Positions 35,096 to 47,329 are shown, counted from the first letter of the stretch. The stretch: DNA of 64,000 nucleotides from Ryuthela nishihirai (GCA_038380435.1 JAWZYU010000013.1:62762446-62826445), one strand, 5' to 3'. The notes: generated by a model from the letters alone, not told the origin. Numbers and translations: made by a program.

Positions 35096-35627
35096 ACTTG
35101 TAGTTTTATCGACTTTCTGGATCTGTATATTGCTCAAATGAACTCTAGAGACAATGATTTAGACTTTGAAAGGTTAAACATTCGTCAGAAGAATTTTCCT
35201 CAACAATTAATTAAAACTTAAATACCAAGTATTTCTTCAAACCATTTAATAAAATAAGCATTTTAAAAGTTTACGTAACGATTATTTCAGTATTAACCAT
35301 TCATTAATGATATTTATAAAAATAATTTATTGTTAAATATTCCAGCTTCCGTGCCTCTTTAAATACTGAATGAATATTGTTGAAAATTGAGATTTGAATA
35401 GATTTCATTATGATATTTAATTTATCATCAATTATATTTTTCCATTAAATGCATATTTTAGATGTTATAGAGCTCAGAATTTATATTCCCATTGACATAA
35501 CATGATAATTCTCTATTTTGGAAGGACAATTTTGGTTGGTATTTTAGAGAGCTCTTTTGGTATATTGCCCAATTGTTTCGTGAAGTACCAAAACCTCATT
35601 TTATGTTATATGCCCGAACTTAGTAAC

Positions 35628-35835
35628 AGAGGGTTATGTTGTTTTACCTCTGAGCGAACCCCTGGAAAGCTACCGAGAGACAGAATGAAGCCTCCCATCA
35701 ATGCTATCTAGCATATTCTTTAATACGCACTGGGTATGGCTTTCGTGCACATGGAGCCGCGGCTTAATGTTCCATCTGACAGTGCCGGCCTTTCTAGGGC
35801 CATTGGTGTCCCCTTTCTGGCCGAAGCCAGTTTAT
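35628..35835 (-). repeat. SINE family 1, decayed and internally deleted fragment
   Basis: GTTGTTTTACCTCTGAGCG (35638), then a deletion to the CTCCCATCAATGCTATC part, ending in the GGTGTCCCCTTTCTGGCC segment. The head is missing. It lies in the foldback-like element's interior. Confidence 0.7.
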
Positions 35836-35910
35836 CAATACCTATCCAACCCAAAAAGGATTTTTAATTTATCTCTAAAAGCAATTATCTCTTAAAACAA
35901 ATAAAATGCA
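35825..35910 (-). repeat. Fragment of the 12195-type satellite
   Basis: ATCAATACCTATCCAACCCAA and AATTTATCTCTAAAAGCAAT match 31386-31440 closely. Confidence 0.5.
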
Positions 35911-37108
35911 TCCCCTCCTAAGGGTAGGGTTAAAAATCGTCAATCGGGTTTCGAACCATTTACTTAGAACAGTCTGGGCAAATTACGGCCAGTCATTTCT
36001 TTTTGTATGGCCCCAGGGCCTACTGATGACAAATTACTTAATTTGGCAAAAGAACTTATATAGGACAAGAAGTCCAACTTCGACAAAACAAATCCTTATC
36101 AAAATAATTAATTTTCATAAAATTACGCTTCTTTAGGTTTACGTTTCTTTTCTTATACATTGGTTATGCATACGTTATTGATTACATATTTCTTTGGTAG
36201 TCCATCATTCCATTTCATTTCGTATGAGGCCCTCCATTGCATTTCAGTTTTCTATGCGACCCTTCCACTAAAATATTTGAACAGGCATGATAGAATTTAC
36301 CAAAACAGAATATTACCAAGTTATATGAATACAATCTAATTTTGGAGCTCTATAACTTGTAAAACATGCATTTATATAAAAATGTACTTGACGATAAATT
36401 AAAAATCATAATGAAATCTATTCAAATCTCAATTTTCAACAATATTCGTTTAGTATTTAAAGGGGAGTTTGTACATGGAGGTAGGTAGTCACTGGAAGGA
36501 GAGCTATATACAAATCTCCTGTGATAATGAATAGAACCGGCCAGGCTTTGCACCTGATGTTCGACCCCACCTTCTCGTGGTGCAGGCTTTTAGTACTTTT
36601 CAAAAGTGATGTTCTCTTGTGGAAGTGAACGGAACGGGAGGGCTGGCAGATTAGTATGGCATACTGATCTGGAGCAACTATAGCTATTTTTTTTTCTACC
36701 GTGCTGGGGAGTGGTCACCTACACAGGGTTCAAGTGCTGACCATATAAACTTACTGGACTGGATTAAGGCTCTGAACTTGATTATGGATCCTGAATTTGA
36801 TGCATTGCTGGGCTTCTGCGGAGGGAAAATCTGCAGCTGTATTTTTTGTTTGTGGGTTGACAGCCCCAAGTGAATAGATTCACAGGATATGTTTATCAGC
36901 TGGTGGATAATCCTGAGCAGAGGTTATCGCTGGCACCTGAACTCTTTGCTTCTATTAGCATCGTCAAATTCTACATTGGAGGAAATCTTCCAGTGTAGAT
37001 GGCTTCAGCCGTTAGTGGTAGGGAAATGGGTATTTGCCTCATGTCTGCGATTAGGGGGCTGTTTGATATTGTCGGCATTCCCTCTCTCAATAAGCATAGT
37101 TTCTTTAA

Positions 37109-37638
37109 CCCTTTCAGGACCATAAGGTTTCTAAGAGTAAATATTAGTATGTAACTGTTTATTTTAGTTTGTTTAGACGTAAAATAAATAAAAATCATAA
37201 GAAAAATACATAACAATGTGTAGTTTTTTTTGGAATTTTATGGTAGATATTTTTCCCAATGGACTATAAAGGTAACACAAATTATAGTTAGGCTTATTAT
37301 GCAATGTCTTTTATTCATTGGTTTATTAGAACAAAATGTCAACTAAAATAATACAAAATTATGAAATAAAATTACTATACAAAATGATGTGCTAATTATG
37401 ATATTCGGCGAAGCAATTTCTTTTGGTAGTGAGGCAAAGATGGACATTGCACATAGTACGTATATTATGCGTCTTGACAGTTCTTTGTTTTGTTTTCTAA
37501 ACGTTCCCATTTACGTAATTGCGTGCGGCATACGTTCTATTTTGACATTCTGTATAAAAAATGCAGATAAAGTTTTAATTAAATACAACAATCAGCAATT
37601 TTAAAATGGGAAAAATGTTTCCCTTGGTCGTGAAAGGG
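37109..37638. mobile_element. piggyBac-type MITE, 530 bp, TTAA-flanked
   Basis: TTAA at 37105-37108 and 37639-37642. Ends are CCCTTTCAGGACCATAAGG on the left and, inverted from the right, CCCTTTCACGACCAAGGG. RTE copy B has the uninterrupted sequence (TTCTTTAAACATCCC), which confirms the insertion and its TTAA duplication. TTAA sites with CCC..GGG ends are the piggyBac signature. The interior has one 71-codon ORF without recognisable transposase motifs. Confidence 0.88.
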
Positions 37639-38200
37639 TTAAACATCCCACTAACCATGTTCTCTCCATATGTAGTTGGAATGTGAGGACTCTGCACAGA
37701 GCTTTTTCTCTTATGTCCTCACACAAGAATTCCACCGTTATAATTTAGATATTTTCGGCCTGCAAGAGACCAGATGAACAGATAAAGGTCAGATTCTTAA
37801 AAATAATCTTAAAATTCTCTTTTCAGGAAGGGAAGACAATAAACATCACCAAGGCGTGGGTCTGCATCTCAGCAGATACGCTAGTGATGCTCTTCAAGTA
37901 TTTGAGTGCATTATTGAAAGGATTCTTACAGCAAAATTTGAGACAAGCGTTAAAGACTTGAATATTATCTGCTGTTATGCTCCCACTGAGGATGCCGATG
38001 AGGATGAGATGGATAGGTTTTACGGACACCTTCAGGATATTTTGAATTCTGTCAAGAAATGTGATATTACCCTTGTTCTAGGCGACTTCAATGCCAAAGT
38101 TGGTACTGACTCTAACCTTTGGGGAGGGGTGATAGGCCCTTTTCATATTGGTAGCTGCAATGGCAATGGGCAACGTCTCCTACAGGTAAGTAAGCTCAAT

Positions 38201-41200
38201 AGTAAGAGGATAATGAGAGTTCTACCTCAGAGGCGGATCAATGTTAATCCTATGGGATACGCCTCCATGTGTTTCAAAGCGTAGGCGGATCATTGTCACA
38301 CTTATAAGTCAACTCTCACTGTTTTTAAGACTGAAGTCTGACAATGTCGAATAAAATACACCCTCCAGTAATATATTAATCCGAAATAATATTATTCAGT
38401 TAAATTGGAGGTAATAATTAATATAAAACAGATGGTATTGGATAACAACTCAGTCATAATTTCCAGGGGCGGGGGTGGCTCAGTCGGTAGCGCGCCAGGC
38501 TCGTAATCTGTAGTTCCCAGGTTCGAGTCCCAGCTGGGTCAGCGTTGAGATTTATCTCCGCAAAATTCCCCGCCCTGCCCACGGTCAGTAGGGGACACCG
38601 ATGGGCTTGGAAAGGCCGCCGTCCGTCGGATGGGACGTTAAGCCGTGGCCCCGTGTGCGGGAGAGCCATACCCTGTGCACGTTAAAGAACACGCTGGATG
38701 GCCTTGACGGGAGGCTACCATCTGTCTCCCAACAGCTGTTCCAGTGGGTCCCCTCCCCCAACTTTCTCTGAGCCTTCGGGGTCCATGTGACCTGGCCATT
38801 TAGCCCATGGTGTGCAAAAAAGTGCCGATCAGAGGTAAACAACCCAATAGTCATAATTTCCACACATTCGAGGATATTTTCTGATTCTCTCCCATGAACG
38901 TTGCTGATTTTATCGTTATTTCCGTCACCCATTCCGGCGTAGTTTGAAGGTATTCTATCTTCTCCAGTACACTTTGCTTGATTTTGCATGCTATAATGTC
39001 TTCCACTTCGAACAATTTTGAAAATAATCTCCCATACACTGCAATGTGTGCCGCATTTACAGTTATTCCAACACCCATTTCACTACATTTTAGTGTCTTT
39101 CAACCATTTTTTTGGGTTTTATGTGTGTTTCTTTTCTCTTGTTTTCTCTTCCATTTGCAATGTATTTTGTGATATTCATCCAGCCATATATAATAATGAA
39201 TGCAATGGACCCTGATTTTCTAGAATGATAATTTTGTATGCTAATATTTTATGGTTTCCCTGTGTTACTCCTGCTAAAGAGGGACTTTTATCAGTTACTC
39301 TTTAGGATCACTTATTTTCCACACTAGATGGCGTGCATTAATCGTCATGGCAAAGAAAATTTCTGTTTCACCCCGTTTTTTTACTGTTACATGTATCACT
39401 TTTTTTGAAATTTCTATCTTACAGTATTTACACTATAATTTGCTCTTTTGAAGCGTTATTTTTACAGCCATCCCAGAGCATTTTTATGTGATTTTTACAC
39501 TTTTCTGTCTCTCAGCACAGTATGTTTTGCTGATATTGTGCTGTCCATTCCATATATTCGAAGATATTTTCTGATCTATTCCCATGTACTTCGTTGATTT
39601 TTCCGTTGTTTCTGTCATTTACTCGGTTTGCTTAGATGTGTCTAAAGTGGGGATAAGCGTTCTGTATTAAACAATTTCGATTGGTCCTCAACAATCTCGG
39701 TGGTGGTATTTCCTTCACGAGTTTTATATTGATATATTTTTATTATTTTTTTTAATTTTATTAACGTATTTTTTTTTTGTTGTTTTTTTTTCCATTTTTA
39801 TAACCAACGTATTTTTTTATTTCTTTTTAATTCGTGATTTTCCTCGTAAATCAACCCCACATATATTTCTATACTTTAATGTGGTAGTTGTATATTTCAT
39901 GTATTTATTCCTTATTAATAAATATTTATCCATAACTGACACTCTCTTTATTAATATGCAACCCCTTTATTAAACACTTATCAAAAGTTCCATCCATATC
40001 GCACGGCTAACCTCGTAATTTCCACCCTCAAAACAATTAAGTCCAACCAAACTTTCGGTGGCAACCCTTCTCAGAATGGCTGATGCAATCCTCCAAATAA
40101 TTTCAAAGTCCCATATTTTGTGTCATCGACCTTCGTATAATTCAAAGTCCTGCAACGTGCATTTCGCGACAAGCGTTCGGTACCTCACACCTACAGGGGA
40201 CCACGTTTTACTGTCGGATTGTTTAACAAACTGAAAGGCCCTGCTTAATTAAAAAAATATATTATTCCAAACGGAGGAATCACACATCTCTGTATAATAA
40301 TTCGTATTTTTAAATATCTACATATTTTAACCTTGCATATTCATGCCAGTGGTCTTATCGGTTCATTGCTAAAGGGTGAGTGGAGATTGAACTCGGGTGC
40401 ACACTATTTGCTATTGGTTAATAATTTCCTTCATTTAATGCAAGAGTTTGAGTAAATAATCCTTTGAACCAAATGATGCCACTATCTTTTTTTTTTTATT
40501 TCCTCCTGAAAATCATTAACTTTCATACTAAACCATTTCAAAAAACATCATAAACGGTTTTTAACATAATCCTGTGCAAAGTGTGTGTGTGGGGGGGGAG
40601 GGTCCTTACTCTGAATAACTATCATCAGCATATATGGATATCTTTTCCCATTCTGCGTCAACAGACCAAGCAACAAATTTTCATCTTTCTCTCACATTTT
40701 TATTCTCAAGCACGTTTCATAGGAAGACATCACAGTAATCATTACTTGAAAAAATAACTGTTTTTAAAAAGTCCCATTTATCGAGCCCACATTCTGCCGG
40801 TGGCTGATGTTTCCCCTATCATTCTGCATTTTCACAGAACCACGATTTCTGACACATAAAATACGCGTTCAAAACCCGCCTGGGAAAGAGTTTTATTTTT
40901 TAAAATTTGGGTACGTTCGTTAAACACTAGATGGATCCATAATTAGGATGGAGAATTCTGAGACCATTAGAGTTGTTAACTACGAGATGAGTCACACTCC
41001 CCGTGTGACGTCAGGATTCAAAATGGCTGCTCTGGACTTTGAAAAATGTCGGATGAGGGTAGAAACCAAGATAGTTTTCTCAGGAAATTATGACTGAGTT
41101 ATCCAATACCATCTGTTTTATATTAATTACTACCTCCAATTTAACTGAATAATATTATTTCGGATTAATATATTACTGAAGGGTGTATTTTATTCGACGT

Positions 41201-41344
41201 TGTCAGACTTCAGTCTTAAAAACAGTGAGCGTTGACTTATAGGTGTGACAATGATCCGCCTACGCTTTGAAACACATGGGAAGCGGATCCCATAGGATTA
41301 ACATTGATCCGCCTCTGAGTTAGAACTATCATTATCCTCCTACT
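38201..41344. mobile_element. 3.1-kb element with about 260-bp TIRs, AGTA termini and 6-bp target duplication (Polinton/Maverick-like ends)
   Basis: Exact ends come from the interrupted RTE: CTCAAT at 38195-38200 and again at 41345-41350. Both ends read inward AGTA(A/G)GAGGATAATGA and stay inverted-repeat-like for about 260 bp (38201-38465 against 41083-41344), including CTCAGAGGCGGATCAATG, GATCCGCCTACGC and TCAGACTTCAGTCTTAA. Without its SINE it is about 2.75 kb. The interior has no long ORF; a short segment near 38862-38940 recurs near 39546-39620. TIRs of this size starting AG with a 6-bp duplication fit a deleted Polinton. IS3EU-type elements, which also make 6-bp duplications, are an alternative. 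Confidence 0.75.
38466..38848 (+). repeat. SINE family 1, full-length copy inside the Polinton-like element
   Basis: Target duplication AGTCATAATTTCCA (14 bp) at 38452-38465 and 38849-38862. The head GGGTGGCTCAGTCGGTAGCG, B box GGTTCGAGTCC and body are the cleanest in the window, so this is a good reference copy. It inserted at the inner edge of the left TIR. Confidence 0.93.
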
Positions 41345-41532
41345 CTCAATGGATTCAGAATAACTAACATATGGGCTGCATAAGAATATGATCGATTACA
41401 TATTAATTAACAGCAAATGGGCTAGTTCCGTTAGGAATGCCAGGTCATATAGGGGAGCTGAAATTGGATCTGACCATTTCTTGATCTTGACCAAAATTGT
41501 ATTTGTCTTGCAACTTAAACTTAACAAGTATT

Positions 41533-41838
41533 CGGTTGGGTTGGGTTGTTTTACCTCTGAGCGGCACTTTTTTTGCACACCATGGGCTAAATGGCCAGGT
41601 CACATGGACCCCGAAGGCTCAGAGAAGGTTGGGGGAGGGGACCCACTGGAACAGCTGTTGGGAGACAGATGGTAGCCTCCAGTCAAGGCCATCCAGCGTG
41701 TTCTTTAACGTGCACAGGGTATGGCTCTCCCGCACACGGGGTCACGGCTTAACGTTTCATCTGACGGACGGCGGCCTTTCCAAGCCCATCGGTGTCCCCT
41801 ACTGACCGTGGGCAGGGCGGGGAATTTTGCGGAGATAA
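41533..41838 (-). repeat. SINE family 1, 5'-truncated copy inside RTE copy C
   Basis: Runs from GTTGGGTTGGGTTGTTTTACC to GGGGAATTTTGCGGAGATAA and lacks the tRNA head. It interrupts the RTE stretch that reads CTTAAAAAGTGTTGTGC in copy A. An imperfect repeat TAACAAGT / TAACAGT flanks it. Confidence 0.85.
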
Positions 41839-44385
41839 TAACAGTGTTGTGCTAAGGTTAAAAAATTTGCCTTTAAATCTGAATTTCTGAAAGACCCAGT
41901 TATAGCTAAATCTTACCATGATAGGTTACTTAGTAATTATGAGAGTCATAGTTTGCTTACTATTGAAGTTGAGGAAGAATGGGGACATTTCAAACAGGGC
42001 TTTTTTGGAAACTAACAGTACTCTTTTAGGAAAAAAGGAGCAAGGGCGGCAGAATTATTTGAGTGATAAGGCACTTGAGCTTATTGTAGAAAGAAAGAAC
42101 TGCAGTAATGTCTTTAATCAATACCCTACTAGTCCTAATAGAAGACATTGAAGAAACTTAATAAACGTATAAAGAATCAGTTTGCTGCTGATAAGAAAGA
42201 ATCTTCGGCTTGATGGCTTGGCTGACATAGCTGAGGAAGCATTAGACTGCACAACAGCAGAAAGCTGTACCAGATGGTTAATATTTTGTGCAGTAGAAAA
42301 CGGACAGGTATACAGGGATTGAAGGATAAACAAGGTAAGGTTATAGAAGATAAGAATTCTGCCATGGCTAGGTGAGATGAGCATTTCAGAGATGCTTTAA
42401 ATAATGTATTTAGTTCTACTCCCATTGTTTGTAATGATGATAGATGCATTACTGACTTTCATGTTGGCCCTATAACAGAATCTGAAGTTATTTTAGCTGT
42501 TTCTAAACTCAAACTACATAAATCCCCAGCGGTAGATGTAATTATTAGGGAAATGCTTATAGCTGGGAATGTTTCGGTTACCACATTAATGGCTGAAATT
42601 TTGAACATATTTTATTATAAAGGCATGGTTGCTAGGATTTTACCAGAGCTATCTATTATCCCTATTTTTAAACATTTTTAAATATATCATAATCCCTATT
42701 TTTTAAAGCTACATTAGAGATACCAGAGCTATATTATTATCCTATTTTTTAAAAAAGCTAGATTAGATATACCCGAGCTATATTATTATCACTACTTTTT
42801 TTTAATGTGATCGTAGTTCTTGTGATAACTATAGGGTTATCAGACTACTTTCTGTTCCAGGTAAAGTTCTTTCCATGATTGCCTTTAATAGAATTAAGAA
42901 TCAGGTTGAATGATGAGGAATGTGGATTCAGAAGTAGTAGGGTAGTGTAGATCAGATATTTTCCCTCAGGCAGACTCTTGAGAAATGTTTAGAGTTTCAG
43001 AAACCTTTGGCTGTTAGTTTTGTTAATTTTAAGAAGGATTTAGACTCTGTTGATTATCATAATTTGTGGTTGATTGTGAGATCGTATGGCATTTCCAGAC
43101 AAGTTAGTTAACATAATGAAAGCTCTCTATAATAACACTGAGTCATGTGTGAGAGTTGGTTAGGCTTGTATCAATTGGTTTAGCATTACATCTTGTGTTC
43201 GACAAGGGTGCATTTTGTCTCCTTTTCTCTTTAGTTTGGTTATTGATTATGTTATGCGAAATTCACTGCAAGGGAAAGATTTTGACCTTAAATGGTCTGG
43301 AGATACGAAATTTCGTATTTAGATTATCTGATGATTCTTTGTCTGATTGTATGTGATTTATCTTTAGTAGGTGTCAACGTTTAATCATCTTGGGAGCTAT
43401 GTAACAGATACTGGTGAAATGTGGTACGAGATTAACAGACGAATAGGGATTGCTGACGGGACTTTTAAGAATCTATCGAGAGCGAGGAAAAATAGGCATA
43501 TACACCTTAAGACTAAAATTAGACTGTCTAATAGTTTGGTTCTCTCTAGGGTTAGTTACGGTGGTGAAACGTGGACGCTTTGTAAACAAGATAACAAGAA
43601 ACTAGATACTTTTGACCCTAGATGCTTGCGCAGTATCTTGGGCATTAAGTGGTTGAACTTTGTAACTAATGATGAGGTTAGGCAAAGGAGTTGGCAACCT
43701 CCTTTAAGCAGCATATTGTGCAGAGAGAGACTCCGTTGGTTTCCCATGTTGCCCGTATGGATAATTATAGATTGGCAAATAGGGTTATGAACAGTGTGCC
43801 TAAAGGCCTAAGAATGAGCGGGAAACCTAGGATGCGGTGGGCAGACAATGTCAAACAGGACCTTAATTGAATTGGTGTTATGGTTATGCATCTGCTGCAT
43901 CTGGTTAGTAGCCAGATGCAGCAGATGTAGCTCACGACAGACTTGCTTAGAGAACTAAATTGCACGGTCTGGTTCACCTCCGTAGCCCATGGCTGCTTGA
44001 GGATGATGATGATGATGATTTAAAGAGGCATGGATGCTGGAATATTTATAAATAAATTATTTTCATAATTATCATTAATTATTATCTAATATTGAAAAGT
44101 CATTACACAAACTTTTAAAATGCATATTTTATTTAATGGTTTGGAACAACAGTTTTTAAGTTTTAATTAATTGCTGAGGTAAATTCTGCTGACTTATGTT
44201 TAACCTTTCAAAGTCTAAATTATTGTCTCTAGAGTTCATTTGAACAATCTACAGATGCAGGAAGTCGATCAAATTACATGTCTAACACTGCGATAAATTG
44301 ACGATGTCATGAATTGATGCGCGATGAATTGCGTTGTGATGAATTTATGTTGCGATGAATTGACGGGACACCAGAGGAACAGGCT

Positions 44386-45280
44386 AGAAATCAAGAGGTG
44401 ACAAGGCACTAATTTATTTTTAATATAAAATGGCATTTATCAATTATACTTCTTCAAGTTAATCTATTTAGCTGATTATATTAAGTCATCAAATGAAATC
44501 AAATATTTCTTTGGCTTAATCGCATAATGTGTTACCTGGATTAACCCACTCCTGTCTAATGTAATAAATTTTGTTCTACTGTAGAATCTTTGGAGTTTAA
44601 TAAAAAAAATAAAATCAATGTTCAAGAATGAATAAATTTTTATTGATATAAGTTGTGTTAATTACATTATTAACAAATCCATCTATTTATAAAGCAGTAT
44701 TTGCTGCTAGTCTTCACTGAACAATGACCTGCTGCTCTGCTTAAGAAGCTTCACAAACACACTCTTCCAAACAAACCTGAAAAAAATTTCGGAATTTATT
44801 ACTTAGTGAATTATATGTAAATATTTAATTCAAAGTATAAAAAATGCACAATATTATTTCCAAATTTGTTTTCAATATTATATTAATAATTTACTACGCA
44901 TTGAAAATAATTGTATTTAGTTAGCTTATTACTATTTAAAGAATTTTTTGCTTGCCTATGTATAATTGAAACTTGAAGGATTCCTTGTACCTAATTTTTA
45001 AAAATTTACCGCAATAATTGTCTGTGTCATTTAGAATGTCAAATTTTTATAAACAATATATCCCATTCAATTTACTTGTTGAATATTAATTGAATCTTAA
45101 AAACATCTATTATCTTTTTTCCATTTTCCGATTTTGCCTTTAAAAAGAAATTCCTCTTTAGAGATTCTGAAGCAAGCAATTTTTTTTTCATAGTCCATTG
45201 TTGAAACTCATGTGGGTATAAAATTTAAAAAGGTGCATTTGTGAACAGCTCAACTAAAATACTTTGATTGATAATTCAAT
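44386..45280. other. AT-rich spacer without recognised features
   Basis: Short ORFs only. No repeat with other parts of the window seen. Confidence 0.45.
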
Positions 45281-45655
45281 GGTGGTGACTCAGTCAGTAG
45301 CGCTCCATTCTCGTAATCTGCAGTTAACAGATTCGAGTCCCAGCTGGGCCACTGTTGAGAATCTCCGGAAAATTTTCCACCCTGCCCACGGTCAGTAAGG
45401 GATACCAATGGGCTTGAAAAGCTGCCATCCGTCCGATGGGACGTTAAGTTTTGGCCCTTTGCAGGAGAGCCATACCCTGTGCACGTTAAATAACACGCTG
45501 AATGGCCTTGACTGGAGGCTACCATCTCTCTTCTAACGGCTGTCCAGTGAGTCCCCTTCTCCAACCTTCTCTGAGCCTTAGGGGTCCTTGTGACCTGGCC
45601 ATTTAGCCCATTGTGTGCAAAAAAGTGCCGCTTAGAAGAAAAACAACCAACCTAG
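45281..45655 (+). repeat. SINE family 1, diverged full-length copy
   Basis: Head GGTGACTCAGTCAGTAGCGC and B box GATTCGAGTCC, body with a deletion near TTGAGAATCTCCGG, tail AACAACCAACC. It is more diverged than the others and I could not define a target duplication. Confidence 0.85.
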
Positions 45656-45847
45656 CAACCAATGATAGTAATATCTTATCATATTACTCAGAAAGTTAAG
45701 AATGAAATTGCACGAACGTCGTGAAGTAAAAAATTGAAACAGTGAGCTGCAAATGTATGGTAACCCCTTTACAAATGAGTTGTTATTATGCTCCATTCAT
45801 ATGGCTAATTCTTCGAGATTTTTCAAGTTTTTTTTGCTGTTTTTTGC

Positions 45848-46149
45848 AGGAAGTGTGTTATGAGAAACAAGGCAGTCGGAATCTTATTAAACAAAAGTTT
45901 CCTTTCTACTGTATTTATATTTTCTCATTTACAACTTTAAATGTGAAAAGAGCTGCTTTTATTAACTATTGTTTACAAGAGAAAACTGTCGACAATATTA
46001 ATTGTCATTGTCGGCATTCATGCGATGTTTCCCTTTGCTTATCAAGGCAAATTGCTGATTTTCACCTCGAACTTGCTTTATGGAATCTCAAAAGTCTTCA
46101 ATTCCTTAAAAGGAGTGAAGATGGTTTTGAAAGTGTGTATTATCAATAG
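45848..46149 (+). pseudogene. Cysteine-rich exon-like ORF, possible DEG/ENaC channel remnant
   Basis: The ORF follows a strong acceptor (TTTTTTGCTGTTTTTTGCAG, ending 45849) and stays open to TAG at 46149. The segment NYCLQEKTVDNINCHC followed by RHSCDVSLC resembles the CL.E.....C.C motif of the cysteine-rich extracellular domain in DEG/ENaC channels. The relationship is tentative because no membrane segment or other exon was found, and the paralogous stretch at 1-300 is already full of stops. It lies beyond the 3' end of gene 2 on the opposite strand. Confidence 0.3.
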
Positions 46150-46624
46150 AAATTTAAAAGATTCCTTTTAATTCTGTTATGAATTGTTTGTTAAAGAGTG
46201 CTGCCATGATATAAATTCCATTTTGAATATGCTAAGCAAATTTTATTCAACATGTACTATTTAAAAAATTCTTTCAAAGTCACTCTTTAAGACTTCTATT
46301 ATTCTTGACAGTATTGTGCGTAATTTTAGATGACGTGCATGAACATATTAATGAGAATAAAGCTGCTTTATGTTGTAGATTGGTCCTTCGTTTTTAACCT
46401 GAGAGATTAGAATCTCAAGATTAACGTTTCTTAATCGCTAGTACAACCCAACGATTAAGAAATTAAGTCCTCGAAAAACAAATGAAAACTTTCAGTAACC
46501 AGCAAGCATGCCGAAGGCATACTAAATTTATCTTTATATACAACAGGAAATTCCTCAGTTTTTTCAAGGTTCAACCCGTTAATAAGGTATTCACAAATTA
46601 TTCCTTGTTAAGCAGCTTTTATTA

Positions 46625-46900
46625 ACTATCAAGCCAGGGTCTAGAAGAAAATACGGGGGATAAAAAATAAGGGGGAGAGCGACACAAATCGAGCCGGAAA
46701 AAATTAAAATGGATGGCCAAGAGACTGGATTTCTATTACAGTATAACAATCTCACTTTCATTTTAGAAGTTTTCAAAAGATGTCTTAAAAAGTGCTTGAA
46801 ATGTGAACAAGTTTAATAATTTTTGTCGTCCATTAGCCTTACTAGCATTCCCAAAGGGGAGGAGAGACATGGTCCTCTTCTTAGAATATGTGTTGGTCCT
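46625..46900 (+). repeat. Dispersed repeat R3, uninterrupted copy
   Basis: GCCAGGGTCTAGAAGAAAAT, a G-rich core, GCGACACAAATCGAGC, then TTTAATAATTTTTGTCGTC. It appears as an insertion relative to block 1 (the flanks correspond to about 790). Related copies at 25385-29160 (split) and 62325-62570. Confidence 0.55.
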
Positions 46901-47329
46901 TTAAACTTGTTATACAGCATAATAGTGCACAGAAATGTGAGAAAACGTTTTTGACATCATATGAAGTAATAACGTCTACGGAGAGTGTTTTGACAAATTA
47001 AAAAGTAAAATTAAGTTTTCCCTTAGAAATGAATGAGACGCAAAATTTTAAGCCCTTAACCCTAGGAATAGAAATGCAACTGTCACTAGAAATGAATTTC
47101 GCTATATTTACGAAAGATATGGCAAGACAATGAACAGTAAGAACTAACTGCAGAGTACAAATAAACCTAAAACTAAACACAAGTTACTGTTATAGACATG
47201 CAGTTTATTTCTTGTTTTTTGCTTTCGGTCCAGTGTTATGTGATTAAAAAAATCAGGAAAATATATGTAATATATATGTAATTATTTATATTCATTTTCA
47301 TATTATTATTTATCGGTTATATTTTGGTA

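Larger units (their letters stand above)
36990..43985 (+). pseudogene. RTE polyprotein pseudogene (copy C)
   Basis: Segments match copies A and B: endonuclease at 37850-38200 (GVGLHLSRYASDAL, LGDFNAKVGTDS), SDHF at about 41475, an RT region from 42480 to 43310 (for example CVRQGCILSPFLF at about 43197), and the C-terminal domain at 43371-43980 (YGGETWTLCKQDN, RCLRSILG). Numerous frameshifts and stops. A local triplication of an AT-rich block containing GAGCTATATTATTATC-type sequence lies at 42640-42800. More decayed than A and B, so older. Confidence 0.85.
36463..44017 (+). mobile_element. RTE retrotransposon, copy C (interrupted by at least three later insertions)
   Basis: Target duplication ATTTAAAG at 36455-36462 and 44018-44025 (the right copy overlaps the end of the GAT tail). 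It splits the right TIR of the foldback-like element exactly where the intact left arm reads continuously. Leader from about 36493, coding pieces to about 43985, (GAT)n tail at 44001-44017. Insertions: piggyBac-type MITE 37109-37638, Polinton-like element 38201-41344, SINE 41533-41838. Confidence 0.85.
34890..44366. mobile_element. Foldback-like DNA transposon with tandem-repeat TIRs (about 1.9 kb without later insertions)
   Basis: The left arm 34890-35520 and the right arm (36340-36462 plus 44018-44366) are inverted copies. The right arm is split by RTE copy C. The outer part of each arm is a tandem array of about 14-bp units of TCAATTCATCGCACG type, about 200 bp on the left and 85 bp on the right. 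The inner part is unique sequence (for example CAAATGAACTCTAGAGACAA at 35137, inverted near 44230). The central 0.8 kb has only short ORFs, a SINE fragment and a satellite fragment. No target duplication was found, so the superfamily is open; long TIRs built of short tandem repeats are typical of foldback elements. Confidence 0.72.

Noticed and set aside
38461..38540. Functional tRNA gene in the SINE head
   Set aside because: A and B boxes are present but the acceptor stem does not pair and the sequence continues into the SINE body, with eight other copies.
40800..40895. Possible third copy of SINE family 2
   Set aside because: A weak resemblance (TTCACAGAACC, GACACATAAAATA) without A or B boxes in the right order.
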